A stretch of DNA of 64,000 nt, from positions 1,674,001 through 1,738,000 of the forward strand of contig JADLSH010000085.1 of NCBI GenBank assembly GCA_016169945.1. The letters run 5' to 3'. Numbering within the stretch: position 1 is the first letter of the stretch; every line of letters starts with the position of its first letter. The DNA is from Trachythela sp. YZ-2020. Its lineage: Eukaryota; Cnidaria; Anthozoa; Malacalcyonacea; Clavulariidae. Below are positions 14,001-24,400 of this stretch, in pieces. Position numbers and translations under genes: made by a program. The notes beneath the pieces are model-generated. The model ran no database searches. It worked only from the letters and a program-made list of their open reading frames with translations, and was not told the DNA's origin.

Positions 14001-15456
14001 TCTTCCATTGTCGAATTTCCCGTGATGTATTTTTTCCCAGCTCAACTTTCGTTTCTTGAGCGGTCGAAACAAGGCTATATATTTCATCCAAAATCGCCTT
14101 TGTACGCTTGTTTACTGTATCGATTTCCTTCAGATCTTTCTCTTCGATAAGCTCGTCGGTTTGTTCCAAATAATACTTTAACTTTTCTATTTCTTTGTTG
14201 ATTTTATTCTCGATTTGTTGCTCGCTTTGTGATTCCGAGTCGCTCATTTTAACGCTGTAATATTGTCGTAAATATAATTGTAAATTTGTCGAAATTCCCC
14301 GTAAAATATCACTTGTTTCCCATGTTTACATCCTGGCCACGGCACCACTATATACCAAAGTTGTCCTCGATATACAATTCCTCACTCTTGATTTTAAATA
14401 TTTATTATAAAGTACGAAAATACAATACTGTATTCACTTGTCTCAAAACCTTGTCAAAAACCTATCTCTCCCACCGTCTCTTGTACAATAACAACATTCG
14501 TGACATGCAATTATACCATATATGGTTATGTTACTTACTAACTCTAAATATAGCTATTAGCCATTATATCTAATACGGTTCAGAGTTCATCACACAGGGG
14601 TGTAGAAGGATTGTTAAACTCCCACGAGGCGCCACCATGGTTGGCGCCAACGGGAAAATTTTGAAAAACTTGATCGTCGGAAATGGCATTTTCAGAGTCT
14701 TCTCTACCTCTTTCATTATATGCCCTTTCATTAATATATATAAGATTTCAAACACTCTAGTTTCGAATTCAAATATTTCGCTGCAATTTTCTTTAAATGC
14801 AGTTATTTAAAGAAAACGCCCCCAAAACGTAACCTTCAACATCATAAAGACCCAACTAGAGTTGACTTAATTTTACTCGAGAATACTGACGTGGAAATAG
14901 AATGCACAATGCGGCAGAGCAAAAGTTAGGAGGTTTTGCGCAGTCGTGTATGGCTATGCCATCTTACATTTGAGTATATTGCTTTAAGAGGAAAATATAT
15001 CTCTGGGTTTTGCAATGTTGATTTCTTTTATTGACAATTTTTGTATCGTTTATTATACGTTTTTTAGACAGGATGTTTCGGACCAACTCGGACGGAATTA
15101 AGTAGTGTAATTTTACAATTTGGGACCGACTTTTTTGAAAAATTCACAAATGATGGGGGGGGTGTCACCCCCCCCCCCCCCCACACACACACACACACCC
15201 CCACACCCCTAATGTGCGCCCCTGTGTATGATATATTACTTCCTCTAAAAGGGGCTTATTTGAGAGGGCACTTAATAGAGGGTTTAAATAACAAAATTGA
15301 ATACAATTAGTAGACATGTTTCTTGATTGGTTGGGGGACAGAGGGAGTGGCTTGACATAGGAGAAGCACTTGATTAATTTCTTCCCCTTTAGAGGGGAGG
15401 AGGGGCTTTTTAGAGAGGGTGCTTATTTGAGAGGAGGGACTTAATACTAGAGGGTT

Positions 15457-15493
<37 letters not shown>

Positions 15494-18400
15494 TGTTTAA
15501 TAGAAAAACCTTCTTACAGGTATACAACTGAGAATACTACCGGGTGTCCCAAAAAAAAGTATCGCTGTTTGAGTTAATATTTCGTAAAAACTACAACACG
15601 TATTTTACTTAAAATAAATTTCATTATATTTAAAAAGGGCTAACTTAAATTTTCGTATATAACATTTGAATTTTGATGCAATATTGACCGAGTACAGATG
15701 TTTGAACCCAACTACGGTTTATGTCTGTAAACAAGTGTAAAATAATAAACTTACTTGGGAAAGAATCCGAAAGATTTCCATGAACAATATATATATTATT
15801 ATTATATACGCAAGCTCTGGACAGGCCTTAAAATATCGGTCGGTCACGGACATTGTCCGACCCATTCGTGAAATTGTCCGACCCAGAAAGAAACGCACCG
15901 GACATTCTGTCCGACCGAAGGAAAATTGAGGTTTACCGTTTGTCCGACCCAACTGTGTTGATGTCCGACCAAACTTTAACTTTGTCCGACGTAAATTTAC
16001 CCCGTAAATGTTTATCAGTCAGAGCTGTTATGTGGTCCGCTAAGCGTGACAGCGGAGCCGGGTATTCGTTTGACCAGTCGCATCGTAAGTCAACAGAAGT
16101 TTACTGCTATGACTTGCGTTCTCGGACGTTTGATCGGGCCTTAAAGTATCAATGCATAACTGCCCAACATTTAGCATCAGCATACGATTTTAAAAGAATA
16201 CATTTTCGCGCCAAACTAAACATAACGCCATCGGACATAATTATAAAAATGTCCGACCCATTCTGAACATATCTATGATTCTGAAAGACACCGGACATTT
16301 TGACCGACGGCACTGCTGACCGATATTTTAAGGCCTGCTGGATATGAGGTGTTCTGCAATCTGATTGGTTCTCTACTAGCAGGATATTAGCTCATATCCT
16401 GCTAGTAGACCTAGTAGAGAAAAGTAGAAAAATGGCTGGCAGATTTGGACAATTAAATGAAGAGGAAATTCAAGTTTTACTTGAAAAAAGTACGCCAAAA
16501 TGTTCTGTTCATATCCAGAGCTTGTGTATATAATAAAACAGTTATTCTACTCACTCTCGTCGTATATGACTGATAGCCGACTCGGCGCTATCGCGCCTCG
16601 TCGGCTATCAGCTCATATACGACTCGAGTTCGTAGAAGAGTAGAATAACTGTTAAATATTTTGCGGAGAAAGAACAGCAAAGTTTAATCTATATGAAGTA
16701 CTTCACAATCGTAAGCAACTGACTAATGCGGGCGCATGTGGAATTAGCCCGCACCGCCTGTCCCTTGCAGTCGTTATAATCCCCGAGCCGGCGCGAAGCG
16801 CCGTGCGAGGGTACTAATTCCGCTCGGATATTTACACCCGGGTATGTGAAAACATTGTGGAATGCAAAGTTGTCCGCCATTTTTTTTTGTCATGAACTCG
16901 ACGGTTTTGTAAGTTATGCGCATGCGCGAGTTCAAGCCGAGAGAAGACTTCCTTTTTGCAAACGTTTTGCAAAAATAGTTTTGCACTCATTTTATAAGCA
17001 AGTTTCTATGTAAGTAAGTTTATATGTTAAGTCTCCAAAACAAGATAAATGAAAATTATTTAGAGGACAAATTAACAAGAGGAAAAACAGCCGAAACACC
17101 GAAAAAGGAGCGTTTTAAACGGGCAAGTGTCTATTTTGCATGTTTGCTTTGCCGATTTATAGCATGCAGTATAGTTTGTGAATTTGAAAATGTGTAGCAG
17201 GGCCTTTTTTAAGAAATCGTTAGTGGGGGGGCCATCATCGAAAGGGGACGTAACAAGTAGACCTTGTGGTGTATTACAGGTGTGGGAAGCCGAAGGGAGG
17301 TCTGGGGGTCCTCCCCCAGAATATTTTTGTATTCTTGAGTCTCTGTGGCTTGATTTCCTGCATTTTCAGAGACAATTTTTGATATATCCCATCTAAACGG
17401 AGTCAGGTTTTGTTGTGAGAATACCATAACTCTCCTCTAAACTCAGTTTTTCCCCCTTTTTTGCTTATACTTTGGACAAAAGGGACCTTCACTGGGGGGG
17501 CCATAATTGCTTACTGGGGGGGGGCAAACATGGGGGCTGGGGGGGCTTTTGCCCCTCCAGTACATTAGTTAAAAAAGGCCCTGATGTGTAGAGCATTCTG
17601 TGTGGTCAATACAACATTGATTGATCTTAAGAGTATTTTAGTATTGATTCAAATACGTTATAGAAAAATAAAAAACATATTAAATCTCAAAAACTTCATT
17701 TCAAAAGCAAGTGCGAAGTATAAAAATACTGCTCGAAAAGCAGTTGAAGTTTTATGAAAATTTCGAAACGTTTTGTGAAGGTCTAAGGTTGAATGTTACA
17801 GTAAATCAAAGCTAAAAGAGTACATAATAGCATACCCACTTTATATAGTTGGGCTTTTAGTTGGGCAATTAATACTTTTATAGTTAAAAACAAAATAACA
17901 ATATTTTGTACAAATTAAAATATAAACAATATACAGTGTTGCGTGTTACCATGGTTACATGGTTACAATAACTTTTGGGGAGTAAATTGTTTGGTTCAAA
18001 TGGGCGAGGGGATTCTGCATGCATGTATTTCTAGTAAGTAGAAGAAAAGGAAGGGATGAAACATAAGTCACGTGACATTTTTAAATGCTTCTAACTTGAC
18101 CGTTTCAACTTAATTTGATTATTTTACTACGTATTTAGTGTTCTCGTAGATGAACAAAGATAGCCAGTAAAGAAAAAACATAAATAAACCTGTTACTAAA
18201 TGATTTTTAACAACAAGCATTCTTCGCCATTGTCGCGATATGTGTACCGCATCCACGACTAGCCTATCCACGCTGACGTCATGAATTTCCGAAGCCACCG
18301 TTCGGATGAAGTTCGGCGCTCGTGAGAAGTTCGGATTGCAATATTGCATCCCGATTGTAAAAATAGCTGTGATTTGTCAGCCCGTGACGGTATTACATCC

Positions 18401-21400
18401 AGTGTGACCAGATTTGGTAAATTAATTTACTTTTGGTAAAATTTGGTAAATTTTGACAAAGTTTTGGTAAAATAAAATTTTGGTAAATTTTTTGGTAAAA
18501 TTTCACAAAAATAGATAAATTTAGTACTTTTTTGGTAAAATCTAGTTTGCTTTAGTGTTCTGTCATTTCACTGATACCTCGTAATTTAAATTACCCCCGG
18601 ATGTCTAGCCTGAAATCCCCAATTTCAGGCATGCACCTAAAATAGGTCATTTGTGGGTATTTCGGGTTAATTATGGTCACGTATATCGCCTTGGCAGGAA
18701 ATTTGTATAATTGTAGATTCAGTTTTTTTTACATGTTCATATTCAGTGTCGCATTCTTTATGCTAAAAGCATTTGTTACGACATTGACTGAATCTGACAG
18801 TACTATTGGACAGTAATATCGCTCTGAGTGGGAGTTGGAGCCAGAATTTTCGAAATGGTTAAGGGAAAGTGATTCAACGGAAAATTTTGCATTTTACAAA
18901 GTATGTCGAGTTAGAGCTGCCGGGCATGGAATCATAATTTCAACGCGAGCGGCTGTTCTGAATTTATTCAATAAATTTATTCGATCGAATCAAATCTCGA
19001 ATCAAATATATATTTAATTATTGTAAAGTGAGGTATTTTATATGAACATGTTATTGTTTGTAGAAAGAGAACTTGGACGATATGTCTTATTCAAACGTTT
19101 TAAAGTTTATATATATTGTTTGTAATAGAACCTTAATTTTCTTGCTACTGTATTTAATACAGCGACACTCTATCGAATTCAATTTCCACAACAGTTTTAA
19201 ATACATTATCATATGCATTGAAATTACGCATCACTTTTGAATTTTATATTAAGTCACAACTTTTCTTTATCAACAAAATTATATGCGTGGCATTAATTGT
19301 TCTTTGTTTACAAGTAGTAATTTAAAAATTTAGAAATTATTCAACGGCCGTTTCAAATTTCATATGTACAGTATTCAAATTACACGTCGTTTGTGTTAAT
19401 GCATCAAAAATAAATAGCGCATACCATTTTGTATTATTTTGACATTTCACGTTTATTGATTCTATTCGGAATAGTCTGTATTAAAGTTTCCTAACGCAAA
19501 CGCGCGAGTTGTCACATTGCAAAGTCGTTAATATGATCTTAAACGATAAGTTGTCTCCTGTTTGAATTCTATGTTTGTGGCTGTAAATTATATTTTAACT
19601 TTTCAATATTAACCGATAAAACACAAGCTAGCGAGAAAATGACTAAAATTAGCTTGAGATGCATTTCCGAACTGTGATCGGAATTCTCCGTGTGGACAGG
19701 CTAGTCGTGATACACATCGAACGATCACGTGACCCGTGTTTCAACGCATCTATTATTTCTATTTATTCTATTATTAATTCCATATGCGCCCGCATTACTT
19801 ACCTGTTGAATACTCTATAGTACTTCATATAGATTATTGTTTGCCGTTTTCCCGCACATATTAATATCTATATTGTTTGTGTAAATTTTTCCAAGTAAGT
19901 TTATTTATGGTTTATTATTTTGATTATTTTACACCTGTTTACAGACATAACCCGTAGTTGGGCTCCCTGTGGTTTGAAGTTGAATAAGCATTTTTGAAAT
20001 TGCTAAAATTAGACTTGATAAATACTTCTATGTGGTCAAAAGAACGCGCATCAACAACGATATTGTTCCAAAGATCAAGATTTGATCATCTGGAAATTCT
20101 CGTCTTTGAGCATGAATGCACCGTCTTGCTCTGGAAACCATGCCAAAAGAATTTTGGATCAGTTCTTCATCCAAAGTTTCACATGCCAAAACAATTGCCT
20201 CATGCACCAAGCTGTCTTCAATGTTTTCAATTAAATTTTATGTCAATGTGTACTATTATCCATTTTTATTCCAAGGGTTACAAAAGACTAGCAAAATAGT
20301 AAATCTACTAGGAAATAATGTGAAGTTAAAGTTAACTTTATTGAAAATGACAATACTCGTGATAAAATTACAACTGTTTTCAAATCAATTTAATAAGCCG
20401 TTTTTTCTCGATTTTCACTAATTTTAAAAACGTACCGCAACTTGCAACATCTGTATCTCGGTCAATATTGCATCAAAATTCAAGGGTTATATACCAAAAT
20501 TTAAGTTACCCTTTTTGAATACAGTAAAACTTGTCTGAGTGAAATATCTGTTGCAGGTTTTGCGCTACATTAAATCAAACACCGATACTTTTTTTGGGAC
20601 ACCCGGTAGTACATCTTGGGTGTTGGGGACTTCTATGTGAATGTTGTATGGTCTTGTAATCATTGTGTGTGTGTGTGTTCTTTACTCTCTTCACGCATGC
20701 ACGCGCAAGATGTTTCTCAGTCTCTGCATGTGCACAAAAAATCTTTCCAGTATTCCAAAGCACCACTCAACGCACCTTAAAACATCAAATAACAACGGTT
20801 TTAAACGGTGCAGGTTTCAAAAGACTGCATATGATATGATGATGGCCCATCATCCTCTTCTCAATGTGGACATTGGACTTCCATTTTTCTGGATAGACCG
20901 AATTATAAAATCTGAGCAAGCATTCTGTTCTGGTTTAGGTTCAAAATGCTGATATTATTTTTCATCAAAACAAATCAGACGTCAATGAAGTTTTGTTAGA
21001 AAAGGCAAGATCTCTAATTACAAAGGTGAAGGAGGAAAGTGGAAGTCCTGGTCTTGCAATCAGTGTTAGTGTCAATGGCAAGACTGCCTGGAGTGAAGGT
21101 TTTGGTTATTCTGATGTTGAAAATGATGTACTGTGTACACCTAACACAGTGATGAGGATAGCAAGTATAAGCAAGGCTCTGACAGCAACTGCAGCTAGTA
21201 AGAGCTTAAAGTATATGTCGTTTTCTAGCCTGGAAATACTGTAGGCCTACTATTTTTATTTCAGCGCATTTTTGCATTGGAAGACAGGGCACCATACGAT
21301 TTGACTGGCTATCGAACCACTATAATGCTAATGGCATGAAGTTGCGTGCGAACCTACATCTATAATTCTGCCGAGTAAACGCCTGGGTCTAGACTGGGTC

Positions 21401-24400
21401 GTTTTCCATTACGGTCGCTTTGTGCCCGAGGGACGAGCTAACAAAGAGATCGCCGCTATTTCCATATTGACGTGACGTCATTTTTTCAAGATTGAAGAAA
21501 TGTAAAATAGCCTTCTAACTCACTTCTAACTCACTCAACCCTAAACCCTACCCAAACCCTAACCCCTAATCAAATCAATCAAGAAAATCAAGAAAAACGA
21601 AATTGAAAATCGGGAAAATTACGTAACATCAGTTTGGTAGACGGAAATGAGTAAAAGCCCAATTTCAACCAGTCACTGACCTATACCTAATCTGGACTGA
21701 TTGCTCAATCTATTTTTATTGTGTTTATATGCTTGTCTGCCAGCAGGATATTACTCAAAAACCATCAAACAATTGAAACTATAATTTTTGCAGCTAATGC
21801 CGTTATGGCGAAGGACAAAGCGATTACATTTTCATTAAATTGGATGAGAAATTTACCAAAGTTTCCAGGCTGAAAAGAACTAAATGCGTAGACAGTGCAT
21901 GTATGCATGTTTATATAATTTATGCAAGGATGCTTGTCTTTTGCTGGCAGAGGTTTACAGTTTAAGATTAATGTTTTTACCATAAAATTAAAAAATAGAC
22001 TAAAATAAACTCGAAGTTACAGTAATAACTATCTTTTCTTTGATAGTTAATAATTTACAATTAATAAAAATTTTAAAAACTTCATGTCTTTTCAAAAATA
22101 TATTTCGCCCACAAAATATAGCAAAACTGTGTTAACATGCGGCAATGTTCATCGACCTATATGACGACAACATCAGTGAGGTTGACCTCGACCACTTAGT
22201 CCAGATAAATAGCATAGGTCAGTGGTTTGACCTTGCGTGACAGACAGTTTTCTGACCGTTTTGGTGCTCGCAGACATGTCATAAAAATTGAACTACACAA
22301 TAACTCCTTTGGCGTGTCCGCGTCACTGATTATTAACGCGACTAGAGTAGGTTGCTCTTCCGCACAGGTGAAGCGATCATAATGGCAAACATGCAGCATT
22401 AGAATATTATCCCGTATCACTTTCTGAAATCAGAAAATGTTCTCAAATTCTGATTGGCCGAAAACAGAACAGTTCTATTGCAGCAATACTATTAAAGAAT
22501 TACCCAACCAGCTCTCAGATATGAAAAATATTATTTCATTTTAATTCTAACACTGTGCACAGGGAACTAGGAAAAAGTCGTTGTCTCGAGCGGGATCGAA
22601 ATCACATCTTCGAGCTTCTAGATCGCTGTTGTACAACCTATTGAACTATCAAGCGAAAGCCAGATAAGATTTATCCTTGCCACCGTGGCCGGCTCTTCTG
22701 GTATAGTCTAGGACCTGTATATGAGTTTGTATGCATTTCATTTAGGACAGATTATCTCAACTGTTTTAGGGTAAAATGACCATGGCGGTCAACATGGCAT
22801 ATGTGCCAAAACCCGAATCCGGTGCGAAAGTCCTGAAAATGACCACGCCCAGAAACGGCACTGCCGACATAGCTCCAACTCCTGAACCATCAAAGCTACA
22901 GACTTTCTGAAGTGCTTATAGTGTTTAGAATGGTTGCTTTTAGGGTGCTCACTGGAGGGTGATATTTGTCTAGGTATCATATTTTACAAGAAAATGACTA
23001 TGCACCATCCCAGGTCAACTGCTAATTATGCATCAAATTACTCATTCACCTGGCAAAGTCTATGTTTTCTTATTTCCTAAAAATTTTTGCCATAGGATAA
23101 AAAACTATACTTATTCCAATATAATAATAATAGATTTCATCAGGGTTGATATTGTTAAGTTGAGATACAATACAGTTTATTTCACTTACCCCACGCCAAA
23201 ACACGATTTCAGCCATATTTTGCCGTTTTATTCGCTTTTTATCACCGAGGCTCACACATATTATCCACAAATTATACTTGAACATAATGATAGTTGACTA
23301 AAGAATAATTCAACCAAGTTTCGTCAGGTTTTGAAGCAGTGCAGTGTATTTTATCTTCGAATTCATAGGAGTGATGTTTTGCCCAATTATCGCGCCAGTG
23401 CAATGTCTCGCCGCTTCTCTGCCCGATTTATCACATTTCTTGTAGTTAAATGTATTTAGAACACAGTATCCAGAGATACTTGATTGTAGAAAAGTTCCAG
23501 TCGGAAAATTGATAACCTAACTGCCAATCCGTGGCAATAAATGGCCCTATGTGTTTCATAAACATGAATAACAAATATAATGCCCAAAGTAATTTGAAAG
23601 TCACGCGCAATCTTCACGAAAACACCGCGTGGGCTTGATGACAGGGGGGTGGAATATTTTCACGAATACATTTGTTCGTTAACACGGCAACTCCGACAGT
23701 GGTCACAAATTGGTCACAAACGTATTCGTGAAAAAATTCCACCCCCCTGTCATCAAGCCCACGCGGTGTTTTCGTGAAGATTGCGCGTGACTTTCAAATT
23801 ACTTTGGGCATTATATTTTTTATTCATGTTTATGAAACACATAGGGCCATTTATTGCCACGGATTGGCAGTTAGGTTATCAATTTTTCGATTGGAACTTT
23901 TCTAAAAACAAGTATTTCTGGATACTGTTATCTAACTACATTTGACGACGAAAAGTGTGATAAATCGGGCAGAGAAGCGGCGAGACATTGCACTGGCGCG
24001 ATAATTGGGCAAAACATCACTCCTATGAATTCGAAGATAAAATACACTGCACTGCTTCAAAACCTGGCGAAACTTGGTTGAATTATTCTTTAGTCAACTA
24101 TCATTATGTTCAAGTATAATTTGTGGATAATATGTGTGAGCCTCGGTGATAAAAAGCGAATAAAACGGCAAAATATGGCTGAAATGTGTTTTGGGGTAAG
24201 TGAAATAAACTGTATTGTATCTCAACTTAACAATATCAACCCTGATGAAATCTATTATTATTATATTGGAATAAGTATAGTTTTTGATCCTATGGCAAAA
24301 ATATTTAGGAAATAAGAAAACATAGACTTTGCCAGGTGAATGAGTAATTTGATGCATAATTAGCAGTTGACCTGGGATGGTGCATAGTCATTTTCTTGTA

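Larger units (their letters stand above)
6597..14594 (-). mobile_element. BEL/Pao LTR retrotransposon, third layer
   Basis: Read on the minus strand: 5' LTR 14351-14594, primer-binding-site candidate, gag/protease, RT, RNase H/Pao region, integrase with C-terminal domain, polypurine tract, 3' LTR 6597-6841. The domain order PR-RT-RH-INT with a DUF1759/zinc-knuckle gag is typical of BEL/Pao. A 4-bp repeat, CAGG (6593-6596 and 14595-14598), fits the target duplication. The LTRs differ by one A in a run, implying a recent insertion. However, the reading frame shifts at several places and a LINE splits pol at 9399-11536, so this copy cannot encode an intact polyprotein. Confidence 0.93.
6472..15224. 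mobile_element. hAT element, second layer (split by BEL/Pao)
   Basis: The termini are CAGGGGCGCAC and GTGCGCCCCTG, flanked by a perfect 8-bp target duplication TGTATGAT (6464-6471 and 15225-15232), diagnostic of hAT. The hAT DNA is 6472-6596 plus 14595-15224, about 750 bp, with no transposase, so it is non-autonomous. An interior GC-rich motif, GGCGCCACCATGGTTGGCGCC, lies near 14630. A second, reversed copy is at 34253-34945. It ends in G and C/CA homopolymer runs near 15155-15210. Confidence 0.85.
6332..15240. mobile_element. Palindromic MITE, outermost layer of a nest
   Basis: The left arm (from about 6332: TATATCATACACTCGAAG, then TTTATTATAGTGATTT) is the inverted copy of the right arm AAATCACTATAATAAACT...CGTGTATGATATA. 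The hairpin centre is at about 6390-6420. The right arm is split at TGTATGAT by the hAT element at 6472-15224 and resumes at 15225. The MITE itself is only about 150 bp. Its class is unknown. Confidence 0.6.
15707..19962. mobile_element. TIR element of unknown class inside the mariner
   Basis: The ends are CCCAACTACGGTTTATGTCT and an inverted copy (CCCAACTACGGGTTATGTCT). The inverted similarity continues inward through TGTAAACA.GTGTAAAATAAT and AAACTTACTTGG. Further in, AATCTATATGAAGTAC and AATGCGGGCGCAT (16689-16740 versus 19780-19835), and ACGACTAGCCTATCCACG near 18255 versus 19705, are also inverted. It therefore has long imperfect TIRs broken by later insertions. No transposase is seen. 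The ORFs inside have no recognisable domain. Confidence 0.55.
15540..20606. mobile_element. Tc1/mariner-type element with long TIRs, invaded
   Basis: The termini are CCGGGTGTCCCAAAAAAA and its inverse, bounded by TA on both sides (15538-15539; 20607-20608). Inverted similarity extends about 165 bp (both ends share AACTTAAATTTT, AATTTTGATGCAATATTGACCGAG). Only 15540-15706 and 19963-20606 belong to it; the middle is another TIR element. A minus-strand ORF at 20028-20210 resembles the C-terminal end of a Tc1/mariner transposase (E.L.EELI.NSF..V..R...CI.A). The DDE core is absent, so the copy is dead. Confidence 0.75.
21198..22703. other. LACTB intron 2, left part, no gene seen
   Basis: It contains a short telomere-like C-rich stretch (about 21537-21570) and a tRNA-like sequence at 22584-22654. 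Remaining ORFs are short and unlike any family I recognise. Confidence 0.5.

Noticed and set aside
14286..14755. ORFs shared with 6295-6738 and 34589-34850
   Set aside because: They recur because they lie in LTRs and in the two hAT copies, not because they are genes.
15853..16266. 137-codon ORF with repeated MSDP/LSDP words
   Set aside because: The repetition is the TGTCCGACC motif of a 516-bp transposon read in one frame.
23028..24357. Paired ORFs ([13 protein letters not shown]... and IPRQISPSS...) in both arms of the inverted repeat
   Set aside because: They are mirror copies created by the palindrome, have no family likeness, and differ between arms by indels.
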